A stretch of DNA of 64,000 nucleotides from an uncultured Caulobacterales bacterium (GTDB taxonomy: Bacteria > Pseudomonadota > Alphaproteobacteria > Caulobacterales > Maricaulaceae), in NCBI GenBank assembly GCA_937929915.1, contig CALFUN010000004.1, positions 61,320 through 125,319 of the forward strand, in the 5' to 3' direction. The notes beneath the pieces are model-generated. The model did no database searches. It was not told where the DNA came from and worked only from the letters and a program-made list of their open reading frames with translations. Numbering within the stretch: the first letter of the stretch is position 1; every line of letters begins with the position of its first letter. The position numbers were made by a program, and so were the translations under genes. This document shows, piece after piece, positions 36,141 to 46,165 of this stretch.

Positions 36141-38330
36141 TTAATGGCGGCCCCATGGCCGCCGCCTTCGCGCCTGAGTACGGCTCGGTTCAAATCTTAT
36201 ATCGGCTTTTATATCGTCATTGGTGCCAGAGGGGTTTTTAATCTGCTGTGCGGCGCGAGGCAGATAGACATTTTGCGCCCCGCTCTTACGTAAAATACGG
36301 GCATCAATAAATGCCGCCCTGCCCTGGGTCTCACAATATCTTCGCGCTACGGGGCCAGCTTCGCGCTCTGTTAAAATCGCAAGATCTACCTCAGCACATT
36401 CTTTGATAACTTCAGATGGGTGTTTCATCACAGACACCCATAAACCTCGCAGTTCAAAACGGCATGCCAGCGCATCGCAATCCGCAAAGCTCTTCTCATA
36501 ATCTCTCCAGAGACTATCGGGCCGTCCTGCCATTTGGGAAAATTGTTCCCGCCCGTAGCGATCAGATCGCCGCCTATCGACCATTAAAGTTTGTGTCTTT
36601 GTTTCGCCGAGCCAAAATGCAACGCGCCCATCTTCTGAAATCCTTAAATCGGGACGCGGGCTTTGTGTCCAAATTACAATACATACCCCCATAATTATGA
36701 CGCCCGCAGCTTTGCCCCAAAACTTTCCTAAACAAATGACCGTAAAGGCTGCGGCGAATATAGCTAAAATATAACTCGGCGCGGACGGTACATAGGCCAT
36801 TGCGCTTGGCCATGAACTCACCCAATTTGCTGCGTTTAATATATAAGCAATCGCGGCCCCCATCAATTTTAATGGCAAGCTTTCCAATCCAAATAACATA
36901 GCGATAAAACTGACGACAGCCAGCGGCATGACGGCAAGTGAAAATAACGGCATCGCTAATAAATTTCCAATAAATCCATATCGCGAAATTCGGTTAAAAT
37001 GGAAAATCGCAAAACCGCCTGTCGCTAATCCCGCGACAAAACTGGTCACGGAAAGGGATGTGAAAAAATCAATGATTTTGCGCCCCCGGTTACGTCGTGC
37101 GTAAATCTGGCGACGGCTTTGCCACGTTTGATATGTCACAACCAAGGCCGCCACAGCCGCAAAGGACATTTGAAATCCAACCGAAACAAGACTTTCTGGA
37201 TGCAACATCAATGTTAACGCTGCGGCAACCGCAACAGAACGCATAGACACGGCACGCCGGTCTAATATCACCGCTAAAAACACAATAACCGCCATGATAA
37301 AAGCACGCTGCGTGGCAACAGAGGCGCCTGATAAGACAAGATAAAATGCCGCGGCCAAAGCCCCAATCACAGCCGCAATTTTGCGCACATCATAACGCCG
37401 TGATAATGGCAGAATTAACGCAAGGAAAAATGTCATTGCGGCATATGTCCCGCCAGCAAGCAGCCCCATATGCAGGCCAGAAATCGCTAGAATATGTGCC
37501 AAGCCAGCTATGCGCAAAGTCTCGATCTGCTCAGGCGGAATATATCGCCGCACGCCTGTCATTAACGCCGCTTGCAGTCCTGCTGTCTCTGGCGGCGCTT
37601 TGGCGTAAATCCGATTAGCAAGACCATAACGCCACCGCACAATTTCGCGCTTTATATTACCTGCCCAATCAAGCTTTATATCTGGTAGCTTTTCGGGCGT
37701 AGAGATCGCAAAACCAAATCCGCCTAACTGATCAAAATAGGCCCGCCGTGCAGGATCATAACCATTAGGTACAACAGGCCCAGGCGGAGCTTGGACTATG
37801 GCGCGAATAGACAGGCTATCACCGGCCTGTAATGGCGTGTCTGGCGGACGGGCCAGACGCACCCGTATTGCCTGCGGCCTATCATCTGCGCTCATGCCTT
37901 TTAGCCCGTCAAGCTGAATGTGATACCGCAATCCAGACCCAGAGCTATCAATCGCAGAAATCCAGCCTGTTATATCATAGCTACGCTCATAATCTGGTAA
38001 GATAGGAGCCTTGACAGACAGGCTATGTGTCACGGCACGGCCTAGGCCGAAGCTCACACATAAAAGGCATAATACGACCCCCGAAAATACCGCCATTTTT
38101 CGGCTCATACTCCAATAAGTCACGCCAAGAATAAGGCTAATAGAAAGGCATATCCAGAGCTGCGGCTCTAACGGCATAGCGAAATATAGCGCAATCCCTG
38201 CGGCAAAGGCGACTATCAAGCCTTCAAATCGCGGACTATAATAGGCGGCCTGCGCGAGGCTATTGGTTATCGGGATCTGGAAAAAACCCGCGCCCTTTTT
38301 GGCCTTTTGTCTGTTAATATTCCCCATCAT
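36141..38330 (-). CDS. comEC: ComEC/Rec2 family DNA-uptake channel protein
   Basis: This multi-pass inner membrane protein is 729 residues from the ATG at 38330 (38327 is an adjacent option; longer forms would run towards gltX). ComEC moves single-stranded DNA across the inner membrane during natural transformation. An N-terminal DUF4131/OB-like soluble region (about 100-220) is followed by the competence domain with the hallmark GLAHILAISGLHMGLLAGG and many hydrophobic helices. The C-terminal part (from about 580) is a reduced, probably inactive beta-lactamase-like domain. The lexA-comEC-gltX-gltA order is typical of alphaproteobacteria. Confidence 0.9.
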   Translation of the reverse strand: MMGNINRQKAKKGAGFFQIPITNSLAQAAYYSPRFEGLIVAFAAGIALYFAMPLEPQLWICLSISLILGVTYWSMSRKMAVFSGVVLCLLCVSFGLGRAVTHSLSVKAPILPDYERSYDITGWISAIDSSGSGLRYHIQLDGLKGMSADDRPQAIRVRLARPPDTPLQAGDSLSIRAIVQAPPGPVVPNGYDPARRAYFDQLGGFGFAISTPEKLPDIKLDWAGNIKREIVRWRYGLANRIYAKAPPETAGLQAALMTGVRRYIPPEQIETLRIAGLAHILAISGLHMGLLAGGTYAAMTFFLALILPLSRRYDVRKIAAVIGALAAAFYLVLSGASVATQRAFIMAVIVFLAVILDRRAVSMRSVAVAAALTLMLHPESLVSVGFQMSFAAVAALVVTYQTWQSRRQIYARRNRGRKIIDFFTSLSVTSFVAGLATGGFAIFHFNRISRYGFIGNLLAMPLFSLAVMPLAVVSFIAMLFGLESLPLKLMGAAIAYILNAANWVSSWPSAMAYVPSAPSYILAIFAAAFTVICLGKFWGKAAGVIIMGVCIVIWTQSPRPDLRISEDGRVAFWLGETKTQTLMVDRRRSDRYGREQFSQMAGRPDSLWRDYEKSFADCDALACRFELRGLWVSVMKHPSEVIKECAEVDLAILTEREAGPVARRYCETQGRAAFIDARILRKSGAQNVYLPRAAQQIKNPSGTNDDIKADIRFEPSRTQARRRRPWGRH

Positions 38331-38397
38331 GTGAGATAGAAGCCGCAAATTGCATATGGTGCAAGCCCTCAAATAATATATCGAAGTTTTAAAGCTA

Positions 38398-39807
38398 ATG
38401 ACCCAAATTATTCGCACACGATTTGCTCCCTCCCCGACAGGGTTTTTACATATTGGCGGGGCGCGTACGGCTTTGTTCAATTACTTCTTTACAAAGCATA
38501 TGGGCGGGGAATTCATGTTGCGCATAGAAGATACGGATAAGGCGCGCTCTACAGACGAAGCCACACAGGCCATATTAAACGGGCTGGACTGGCTCGGCAT
38601 AAAACATGACGGCGAGATTATCTATCAAAGCCAAAATGCAGCTGCCCATAGCGAAGCCGCTCAGGCCTTACTTAAGGCCAATAAAGCCTATAGATGTTAC
38701 GCAACGACCGAAGAGCTGGAAATATTGCGCGAAGAGGCCCGTAAATCCGGTCACGCTTTACGCAGCCCTTATCGGGATAGCTCTGAAATATTAGACCGCC
38801 CTTATACGGTGCGTTTCAAAGTGCCTGAAGGCCAAACCACTATTATGGATCATGTTCAAGGTGAAATTACGTGGGATAATAGCGCTTTTGATGATTTAGT
38901 TTTACTCCGCGCAGATGGAAGTCCCACCTATATGCTCGCCGTTGTCGTGGACGATCATAATATGGGTATCACTCATGTTATTCGCGGGGATGATCACCTG
39001 ATTAATGCAGGCCGCCAAAGCCAATTATACACAGCTATGGGATGGGATATTCCTGAATGGGCGCATGTCCCGCTCATCCACGGGCCTGACGGAAAAAAAT
39101 TGTCCAAACGCCACGGAGCGCTCGCAGTCGAAGCCTATCGCGATATGGGGTATTTACCATCAGGATTGCGCAATTATCTGATAAAACTTGGCTGGGCATA
39201 TGGCGATACGGAATTATTCTATACAGATGATGAGATTTCCAAGGCCTTTACACTTAGCGGGATAAATAGCTCTCCTGCGCGGCTTGACTTTGACAAGATG
39301 GATTTCATAAATGGACAACATATTGACCAAGCAGGCGGGTCACAACTTTTGACATCTGCGCGAGTATTTTTGCAAGATGTCAATGCAGGCCCTCTCTCAC
39401 AGGCGCAAAATAGCCGTGTTTTAGCGGCAATGGAGACATTAAAACCACGCTCTAAGACATTAAAAGATATAGCAAATCAGGCTAAATACTTACTTTTGAA
39501 ACGACCCTTAAAAATAGATGGTAAAGCCGCCAAACCCTTACGGAAAGACGGCGCGATTGACCTTGTTCAAGCTTTGACTTTGGCGTTAAAATCTTTAGAA
39601 GACACATCGTGGAATGCTGAGAACTTACAGCAATTCTTAGAAAAATTTGTGTCAGAGAATGACATTGGTTTTGGCAAAATCGGTCAACCTGTTCGCGCGG
39701 CATTGACCGGAGGCGCACCATCGCCAGATTTATCTCAAGTGCTTGCATTGCTTGGGAAAGACGAAACGCTGGGCCGCCTAACTGATGTAATAGACGCTGA
39801 CAAATAA
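38398..39807 (+). CDS. gltX: Glutamyl-tRNA synthetase
   Basis: This class I synthetase charges tRNA-Glu (469 residues). It has the HIGH-type motif in [19 protein letters not shown], the KMSKS-type motif KLSKRHG, and [15 protein letters not shown]. It is divergent from comEC with 67 bases between starts, and gltA follows 23 bases downstream in the same direction. Confidence 0.97.
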   Translation: MTQIIRTRFAPSPTGFLHIGGARTALFNYFFTKHMGGEFMLRIEDTDKARSTDEATQAILNGLDWLGIKHDGEIIYQSQNAAAHSEAAQALLKANKAYRCYATTEELEILREEARKSGHALRSPYRDSSEILDRPYTVRFKVPEGQTTIMDHVQGEITWDNSAFDDLVLLRADGSPTYMLAVVVDDHNMGITHVIRGDDHLINAGRQSQLYTAMGWDIPEWAHVPLIHGPDGKKLSKRHGALAVEAYRDMGYLPSGLRNYLIKLGWAYGDTELFYTDDEISKAFTLSGINSSPARLDFDKMDFINGQHIDQAGGSQLLTSARVFLQDVNAGPLSQAQNSRVLAAMETLKPRSKTLKDIANQAKYLLLKRPLKIDGKAAKPLRKDGAIDLVQALTLALKSLEDTSWNAENLQQFLEKFVSENDIGFGKIGQPVRAALTGGAPSPDLSQVLALLGKDETLGRLTDVIDADK

Positions 39808-39830
39808 GACCGTTAAAAGGACGAAACTTC

Positions 39831-41120
39831 ATGGAAAATAAAATAAAACAAACGGGCACCGCCCAAATTACGATTGGCGACAGCAGCTATGACCTCCCTA
39901 TCCTAGAAGGCTCAATGGGCGCTCCGGGAATTGACGTTCGGGCCTTACATAAACATTCTGGTCATTTCACATTTGACCCTGGATTTACATCAACATGTTC
40001 AACAGAAAGCCAAATCACATTCATTGACGGCCAAAAAGGACAGCTACTTTATCGCGGCTATCCGATTGAACAACTGGCAGAAAAATCAGATTTCCTAGAA
40101 GTTGCCTATCTTTTAATTCATGGCGATCTGCCAACGCCTGCCCAAGATAAAACCTTTAAAGATACAATCACACAACACACTATGTTGCATGACCAGCTTG
40201 AGAGCTTCTTTCATGGCTATCGCCGTGATGCTCACCCAATGGCGATGCTCTGCGGCACGGTTGGCGCATTATCTGGATTTTACCATGATGATCAGCATAC
40301 TACCGAAGATGAAGCCCGCAACCAAGCCATTCACCGTCTTGTAGCTAAAATGCCAACTCTTGCCGCGCGCGCCTATAAATATTCAATCGGACAGCCGCAC
40401 GTATATCCAAATAACGAAATGTCATATGCAGAGAATTTTCTGAATATGTGCTTCTCTGTTCCCGCTGAAAAATACAAGATCAGCCCGACCATCATTGATG
40501 CAATGGATAAAATTTTCATTCTACATGCTGACCATGAGCAAAATGCGTCAACATCAACTGTGCGTTTAGCAGGGTCATCGGGCGCAAATCCATATGCCTG
40601 TATCGCCGCTGGCGTCGCATGTCTGTGGGGGCCAAGCCATGGCGGTGCCAATGAAGCGTGCCTAAATATGCTCCGCGAAATTGGGACAGTCGACCGTATT
40701 CCTGAATTTATTGCGCGCGCCAAAGACAAATCTGATCCGTTCCGCCTCATGGGTTTTGGCCACCGCGTCTATAAAAATTTCGACCCGCGTAGCCGTGTCA
40801 TGCAGAAAGTTGCGCATGATGTCTTAGAAGAACTGGATCTAAAAAACCCAATTCTAGATGTAGCCAAAGAACTTGAGAAAATTGCGCTTGAAGATGAATA
40901 TTTCATCGCTAAAAAACTTTATCCCAATGTGGATTTCTACTCAGGTATCGTTCTATCCGCGCTTGGTTTCCCAACATCTATGTTCACAGTTCTCTTTGCT
41001 CTTGCGCGTACTGTCGGGTGGATTTCGCAATGGAATGAGATGTTAGAAGACCCAACACAGCGTATTGGCCGTCCGCGTCAACTTTACTCTGGCGCGATAG
41101 CTCGTGATTATCCTGGCTAA
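39831..41120 (+). CDS. gltA: Citrate synthase (type II)
   Basis: GltA condenses oxaloacetate and acetyl-CoA at entry to the TCA cycle, using the acetyl-CoA made by the PDH complex encoded at the other end of this window. The 429-residue protein is the hexameric, Gram-negative type: N-terminal beta region, [20 protein letters not shown], catalytic His in [19 protein letters not shown] and [12 protein letters not shown], the signature [13 protein letters not shown], and catalytic Asp in [22 protein letters not shown] lies before the ATG. Confidence 0.98.
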   Translation: MENKIKQTGTAQITIGDSSYDLPILEGSMGAPGIDVRALHKHSGHFTFDPGFTSTCSTESQITFIDGQKGQLLYRGYPIEQLAEKSDFLEVAYLLIHGDLPTPAQDKTFKDTITQHTMLHDQLESFFHGYRRDAHPMAMLCGTVGALSGFYHDDQHTTEDEARNQAIHRLVAKMPTLAARAYKYSIGQPHVYPNNEMSYAENFLNMCFSVPAEKYKISPTIIDAMDKIFILHADHEQNASTSTVRLAGSSGANPYACIAAGVACLWGPSHGGANEACLNMLREIGTVDRIPEFIARAKDKSDPFRLMGFGHRVYKNFDPRSRVMQKVAHDVLEELDLKNPILDVAKELEKIALEDEYFIAKKLYPNVDFYSGIVLSALGFPTSMFTVLFALARTVGWISQWNEMLEDPTQRIGRPRQLYSGAIARDYPG

Positions 41121-41128
41121 CAGAGCCG

Positions 41129-42277
41129 CTATTTGAGAATGTTTAAGATGGCACGCGCTGCTTGCGCGCTTGCAGACTCGCCGTCTTGAGCGCGCATTTT
41201 TGCCGTTTGTTGCGAAAGCGCCCTTGCGGCGCTTTTTCGTTTGTCCGGGTGATCAAGATAATATGCAAGCGCGGCGGCAAGTTGCGGGCCATTTGCATCT
41301 GTTTGCATAAATTCAGGCATCAAAGCTTGATTGGCGGCAATATTCACAATGGAAATAAATTTCGGTTTATATAAGCGTTTAGCCGCAAAATACGTCAAAG
41401 GCGCAAGCTTATATGCGACAACGCTTGGAACGCCCGCCGCTGCAAGCTGTGATGTCATTGTCCCCGAACAGGCAAGTGCTGCTTTCGCGCAGGCCATGAC
41501 ATCAAGCTTTCTGTTTTCTGGCAACAAAATGATGTCTTGTAGGCGCAAATCGGCCCCTGCCGCGCCCGAAACCTCTTTTGTAACAGATGAAGATACAGCG
41601 CTGATAAAGGCTACATTGGGGTGGCTGTGCCGCAGCTGTGTTACCGCATCCGCAAAAGGCTTTGCCAAACGAGCTATTTCGGATGGACGGCTCCCGAAAA
41701 ACACGGCAACAATATCTTTATCACCCAATCCATATTCGCGGCATAAAGCCTTAGCATCTCCGCTGCGATAATCCGTATCAAAGACAGGGTTGCCGACATA
41801 ATGCACAGGCAGGCCATGGCGCTCAAAATATGGCGCATCAAAACTGTGAATGGTTAAAAGCTGATCCACATGACGTGCGAGAATTTTCGCGCGCCCCTCA
41901 CGCATAGCCCAAACTTGCGGAGCCAAATATTTGATGACCTGCCCTTTATAACCTATTTTTTTCAAGCGCTGTGCAACCCGCACCATAAAGCCCCAACTAT
42001 CAATAAGAATGGCGGCATCAGCGCCGCTTTCAAGAATACGCTGAGCTGCTTCTTTCACCTTGCGCAGAATATGCGGATAACTGCGCAAACCTTCGGTAAA
42101 GCCTAAAATCGCAAGACCTGATATATCCATCTGGCTTGGAATCCCTATCGCGCGCATAGCACTCCCGCCAATACCCGCTAATTTCACTGTCTTGTCTTGC
42201 ATACGTAAATGTTGAGCGAGCTGCGCGCCCAGATGATCTGCTGAATTTTCAACGGCCAGGATAAAGACCTTAGTCAT
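41129..42277 (-). CDS. lpxB: Lipid-A-disaccharide synthase
   Basis: LpxB (GT19) joins UDP-2,3-diacylglucosamine to lipid X, forming the lipid A disaccharide at the inner membrane. The 382 residues include the N-terminal AVENSADHLGAQLAQHLR, LIDSWGFMVRVAQRLK, YLAPQVWAMREGRAK, FFGSRPSEIARL and the nucleotide-site SGTMTSQLAAAGVPSVVAYK. The expected SGExSGD near the N-terminus reads ENSADH here, a mild variation. It overlaps lpxI by 8 bases (ATGACTAA type) and ends the lipid A gene run, convergent with gltA. Confidence 0.95.
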   Translation of the reverse strand: MTKVFILAVENSADHLGAQLAQHLRMQDKTVKLAGIGGSAMRAIGIPSQMDISGLAILGFTEGLRSYPHILRKVKEAAQRILESGADAAILIDSWGFMVRVAQRLKKIGYKGQVIKYLAPQVWAMREGRAKILARHVDQLLTIHSFDAPYFERHGLPVHYVGNPVFDTDYRSGDAKALCREYGLGDKDIVAVFFGSRPSEIARLAKPFADAVTQLRHSHPNVAFISAVSSSVTKEVSGAAGADLRLQDIILLPENRKLDVMACAKAALACSGTMTSQLAAAGVPSVVAYKLAPLTYFAAKRLYKPKFISIVNIAANQALMPEFMQTDANGPQLAAALAYYLDHPDKRKSAARALSQQTAKMRAQDGESASAQAARAILNILK

Positions 42278-43184
42278 TAGGTGTATCTTGCAGTATCGAC
42301 TTTTTGGTCATTGGGCATTCAAATAGCGGGGTCTCTAGTGCCGATTTGTCGTGCGACGGATGCGCTGGAATACCTGCAATAAAAATCCCTTCAGCATCAG
42401 CCAAAGCAATTACGGCCTCGCGCTCAACGATAAAGGCCTGCCCAGCTTCTGCAACAATACCCGCTAATCCAGCTTCGGCTGCGCGGCGGATTGTTTCTGG
42501 GCCAATCGTCGGCAAATCAACGCGCCTATCTTGTGTAGGTTTAATGAGTTTCGCCAATACGCCGCAGCGCTCAGCATTATATCCGCGTAAATGCACGGGC
42601 AAATCCATAAGCCGTGCTAGCATAGCATCCGTGCCTTCTTGTGCTTCGACAGCAAGTGTGACCCCGCGCGCGACAATCGCAGCTTGGCCTATGTCAAGAC
42701 GGCCAATTTCTCGCGCAATTTCGCAAGCTTTTAGCGCGTCATCACGGTGTTGGTTTTGAAACTCAACCGCGCCAAGTACACCCTTGCCCAATAATACATC
42801 CATGCAAATCTCTTGAGGTGATATAATCTGAAAGCCTTCAGCTTCAAACAAACTCATCATATGTCGCAATAAAGCATCATCGCCCCTGCTTGCCGCGCGA
42901 ATAATACTTGGCATATGCCGCATAGCTTTAAGGTCAGGTTTAATCTGCGCAAAATCAGGGCGTTTGACGACACCTGCCATACAAATATGTGTGCAATCTG
43001 CTTTTTTAAACGTTTTAAAGACTTTCCCCAACTGGCCAATATTTAACGCTTTAGCCGCTTGGTAATCCTCAACATCTGCAAAAGGTTGCAAGGCAATTAT
43101 AGTTAGGGGTGTCTTCGCATCATGGGCCGCCATTGCGACATATTGAGGGAGCGCCCCGCCGCCTGCGATTAATCCAAGCCGCAT
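42270..43184 (-). CDS. lpxI: UDP-2,3-diacylglucosamine pyrophosphatase LpxI
   Basis: LpxI hydrolyses UDP-2,3-diacylglucosamine to lipid X and replaces LpxH in alphaproteobacteria. The 304-residue protein starts LGLIAGGGALPQYVAMAA and contains the DUF1009 core: AIVARGVTLAVEAQEGTDAML, LIKPTQDRRVDLPTIGPETI and GLAGIVAEAGQAFIVERE. It lies between lpxA and lpxB, as in Caulobacter, where the family was defined. The C-terminal 20 residues are an extra tail. Confidence 0.93.
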   Translation of the reverse strand: MRLGLIAGGGALPQYVAMAAHDAKTPLTIIALQPFADVEDYQAAKALNIGQLGKVFKTFKKADCTHICMAGVVKRPDFAQIKPDLKAMRHMPSIIRAASRGDDALLRHMMSLFEAEGFQIISPQEICMDVLLGKGVLGAVEFQNQHRDDALKACEIAREIGRLDIGQAAIVARGVTLAVEAQEGTDAMLARLMDLPVHLRGYNAERCGVLAKLIKPTQDRRVDLPTIGPETIRRAAEAGLAGIVAEAGQAFIVEREAVIALADAEGIFIAGIPAHPSHDKSALETPLFECPMTKKSILQDTPND

Positions 43185-43185
43185 A

Positions 43186-43983
43186 TCATCGTCCTAAATG
43201 CGGCATGCAAATAGAGCGGCTTTCTTGCATCTTAATGAAGTCAACAATCTCTGTGACAAATTCATCATGCTTATAGCTCTTTTCTGTATCCGATAACCGC
43301 TCAGAAAATGTACCTTCTTGCGCAAATAATAGCCTATAAGCTGCGCGCATATCCTGAATCGTTCTGCGTGAGAAATCACGGCGTTTCAGTCCAATAACAT
43401 TTAACCCCGCCAAGCGCGCAGGATTACCTGTCACAAAACCATAAGGGATAACATCCGTTGTGACCGTGGCCATACCGCCGATAAACGCATGATTACCGAT
43501 ACGCGTATGTTGATGGATCGCGCATAAACCGCCTAAAACAACATGATCGCCAATGACGACATTACCGCCAATTTGCGCGCCATTGGACACTACAACATGG
43601 TTCCCCATCTGGCCTTCATGGGCTAAATGCGTGCCCACCATAAAATAGCAATCATCCCCAATTTTTGTGACAGGATTACCAATATCTGTTCCGGGATGAA
43701 TATTGACATTTTCACGGAAAATACACCGTTCACCAATTTCAATACTAACCGGCCCGCCCCTATGCTTAAAATCTTGCGGCGGATAACCCATAGATACAAA
43801 GGGATAGAGTTTACAATCTGCGCCAATTTTTGTACGGCCATTCAAGCTAACATGCCCGATAAGCTCTACATTATCGCCTAATTCAACATTCGCGCCGATA
43901 ACACAATATGGGCCAATCTTTACGCCTGCGCCAAGTTTAGCGTCACTGGCGATAATCGCGCTCGGATGAATAAATGGGTTCAT
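43186..43983 (-). CDS. lpxA: UDP-N-acetylglucosamine acyltransferase
   Basis: LpxA adds the first 3-hydroxyacyl chain to UDP-GlcNAc in lipid A synthesis. The 265-residue left-handed beta-helix shows hexapeptide repeats from residue 5 (IHPSAIIASDAKLGAGVKIG) and the catalytic-His region MVGTHLAHEGQMGNHVVVSNG. The helical C-terminus is normal. It starts 9 bases after fabZ and its stop is 1 base before lpxI. Confidence 0.97.
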   Translation of the reverse strand: MNPFIHPSAIIASDAKLGAGVKIGPYCVIGANVELGDNVELIGHVSLNGRTKIGADCKLYPFVSMGYPPQDFKHRGGPVSIEIGERCIFRENVNIHPGTDIGNPVTKIGDDCYFMVGTHLAHEGQMGNHVVVSNGAQIGGNVVIGDHVVLGGLCAIHQHTRIGNHAFIGGMATVTTDVIPYGFVTGNPARLAGLNVIGLKRRDFSRRTIQDMRAAYRLLFAQEGTFSERLSDTEKSYKHDEFVTEIVDFIKMQESRSICMPHLGR

Positions 43984-43992
43984 AAAGTCTCT

Positions 43993-44439
43993 TTATAGAG
44001 TCATTTGCGAAGCTGCAAACTTAAGCTCCACAACAACATCATCATTTACAGTCGCCGATCCTTCAAATTTATAAAATCCGCCCCGTGATCGTAATATTTC
44101 AGCATTCACCCTTAATGTCGCCCCTGGATAGACAGGCCGCCTAAATTTAGCACTTTCCACGCCAGAAAAAGCTGTAAAACTCCCTGATTGCGCTGTGTTA
44201 TTCATCGCAATAATCAAGGCGCCTGCCTGAGCGACCGTTTCAATCAATAATACACCGGGCATAATTGGAAGGTCGGGAAAGTGTCCTTTGAACACATCCA
44301 TATCTGGCTCCAAGACGGATTCGGCCAATATCGTCGTTTCTGTCAGCTTTATAACCCGATCTATAAAAAGAAAGGGTTCGCGGTGCGGCAGAAAGTTTTT
44401 AACGCCGTCACGATTTATAGGAAGAGCTATATTGTGCAT
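43993..44439 (-). CDS. fabZ: 3-hydroxyacyl-ACP dehydratase FabZ
   Basis: FabZ dehydrates 3-hydroxyacyl-ACP in fatty acid elongation and competes with LpxA for its substrate, hence the conserved clustering. The 148-residue hot-dog fold has FLPHREPFLFIDRVIKL and the catalytic helix GHFPDLPIMPGVLLIET with His53 and Glu67. It starts 2 bases after lpxD. Confidence 0.97.
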   Translation of the reverse strand: MHNIALPINRDGVKNFLPHREPFLFIDRVIKLTETTILAESVLEPDMDVFKGHFPDLPIMPGVLLIETVAQAGALIIAMNNTAQSGSFTAFSGVESAKFRRPVYPGATLRVNAEILRSRGGFYKFEGSATVNDDVVVELKFAASQMTL

Positions 44440-44441
44440 AA

Positions 44442-45512
44442 TTACTCCGCTCCGCGGTCTTTAGAGCTGTGATCTGACTGTGTTTCATTCTGCTGTGTTG
44501 TCTTGGGTTTTCTACGCGCCAATTTTCGCGTGGCGGCAAAAATGCGCATATGTTCGCGAAATGGCAGAGCTGGCGTTCCGCCCCAAATCTCGCCTGCGGG
44601 AATATTTTGAGCGACACCTGAACTGGCTGTTAAAATCGCACCGTCCCCAACGCTCACATGATCGGCAAGGCCAACGCGCCCGCCTAATTGACAATTCCTC
44701 CCAATGATACAACTGCCCGATATGCCGACAAGGCCAGCCATCATCGTCCCTGCCCCCACTTGTACATTATGCGCGATTTGAACGAGATTATCGATCTTCA
44801 CATCATTACCGAGGACAGTATCGCCAAGTTGCCCGCGATCAATACAGCTTTGAGAGCCAATATTCACACGGTCACCAATTATAACGCGGCCAAAATGCGG
44901 GACATTGACAAGCCCTGCCGCATCGCGCGCGACGCCAAACCCCATACCGCCAATAACAGCGCCTGTTTTAATGTGGCAATCTTCTCCAATGATTGAAAAG
45001 CTGATTTGACTATTCGCGCCAATTTGTGAGCCAGCTCCAATGTCAACGCCGCGTTCAATCACAGCATAGGGGCCAATTTTAACCCCTTTCGCAATCACCA
45101 CATCTGCGCCAATTATCGCTGTCGGATGACATTGCGCGCTACTGGCAATTTTTGCGCTCTCATGCACCAGCTTACCCGGCCCGTCCTGTCTTATGTCCAC
45201 TAATAGCATCGCCGCGCGGGCAAATGCGGCACGCGGAGATTGGCAAATAATAGGAATAATACGTTTTGCGCTCACAAGAGGCGCCAGCTTTTCTGTCACG
45301 AAACATGCCGTAGCCTTGGCTGTATCCAGCGCATTTGCGCGGCGCTTATCTGCCAGAAAACAAATATTATGACGTAGGCTACCCGATAAATCCGCAGGCG
45401 ACTTTATCAACGCCTCTCCCATAGTGCCGTCAATCGGCTCGATGAATAATTGCGCAAGCAAGTCATTAAGCTCGATGGTAGCTTTGCTCGTATAGAATCG
45501 CGGATCAATCAT
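44442..45512 (-). CDS. lpxD: UDP-3-O-acylglucosamine N-acyltransferase
   Basis: LpxD adds the N-linked hydroxyacyl chain in lipid A synthesis. The 356-residue protein has an N-terminal uridine-binding domain (about 1-110), then hexapeptide repeats (HPTAIIGADVVIAKGVKIG), the catalytic His region DNLVQIAHNVQVGAGTMMAG, and a charged C-terminal tail (ARRKPKTTQQNETQ). It lies between skp and fabZ, with a hairpin in the 72-base gap upstream. Confidence 0.96.
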   Translation of the reverse strand: MIDPRFYTSKATIELNDLLAQLFIEPIDGTMGEALIKSPADLSGSLRHNICFLADKRRANALDTAKATACFVTEKLAPLVSAKRIIPIICQSPRAAFARAAMLLVDIRQDGPGKLVHESAKIASSAQCHPTAIIGADVVIAKGVKIGPYAVIERGVDIGAGSQIGANSQISFSIIGEDCHIKTGAVIGGMGFGVARDAAGLVNVPHFGRVIIGDRVNIGSQSCIDRGQLGDTVLGNDVKIDNLVQIAHNVQVGAGTMMAGLVGISGSCIIGRNCQLGGRVGLADHVSVGDGAILTASSGVAQNIPAGEIWGGTPALPFREHMRIFAATRKLARRKPKTTQQNETQSDHSSKDRGAE

Positions 45513-45537
45513 ATAATCCGCTTGTAGATAGCATCGG

Positions 45538-45567
45538 CTTGCCTCTCAACTCAAACTTTGAGGCAAG
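45538..45567 (-). other. Hairpin between skp and lpxD
   Basis: CTTGCCTC (45538-45545) pairs with GAGGCAAG (45560-45567), an 8-bp perfect stem with a 14-base loop. No U-tract follows, so it is more likely an mRNA processing or stability element than a terminator. Confidence 0.4.
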
Positions 45568-45584
45568 ATAGACATATTGCAATC

Positions 45585-46163
45585 TTATTTGGCTTTACGT
45601 GGCAGACGTTCACGCGTTACGGGCACAGTTTTAAGCTGGGCGTTTAAACGCGAAATAACTGTGTCTGTCACATCAGCAGGGTCGCCATAAATCACAAGTG
45701 AGCGTTCCAAAACAACGTCTGCATTGCGCTCGGCCACAATCGTTTTAAGCACATCACGCAAGCGTACATTGACTTTCTCAACAGCTTTTTGCTCAGTGAT
45801 TTTAAGCTCATTTTGCTTGTAATATAGATCTTCTTGGATTTTTACTTCATCGGCTTTTAGCGACCGAATTTGGGCTTGAAGCCCTGTATCGGCCCGCAAA
45901 GTTTCTGCAGTTTGACCTTGTAATTGTGCCTGCAAGCTTTTCGCTTTGGTTTGATAAGGCGTAGCTGTCGCTTTAAATTCAGCATCCATAGATTTAGAAA
46001 TCGTTTCGAGCTGACGTGCAATATGTTTGCCAACCTCGGATTCGCGGATCACGCGCTGCGTATCAACAACCAAGATCGTGCTTTGCGCGAAAGCTTGAAC
46101 CGTTGTTAGCATAGATAAGGTTAAGCCTAAAATGGCCAAACGTGTAAATTTAAAAAATGTCAT
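45585..46163 (-). CDS. skp: OmpH/Skp-family periplasmic chaperone
   Basis: Skp binds unfolded outer membrane proteins in the periplasm and delivers them to BAM. The 192-residue protein has a signal peptide ending near AFAQ (residue 26), then DTQRVIRESEVGKHIARQLE and a long alpha-helical coiled-coil region (about 45-140) forming the tentacles. It follows bamA by 2 bases in the same operon. Confidence 0.9.
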   Translation of the reverse strand: MTFFKFTRLAILGLTLSMLTTVQAFAQSTILVVDTQRVIRESEVGKHIARQLETISKSMDAEFKATATPYQTKAKSLQAQLQGQTAETLRADTGLQAQIRSLKADEVKIQEDLYYKQNELKITEQKAVEKVNVRLRDVLKTIVAERNADVVLERSLVIYGDPADVTDTVISRLNAQLKTVPVTRERLPRKAK

Positions 46164-46165
46164 AA

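Noticed and set aside
36141..38480. Longer comEC start at 38480
   Set aside because: It adds 50 residues of non-conserved sequence covering the gltX promoter and start; ATG 38330 fits better.
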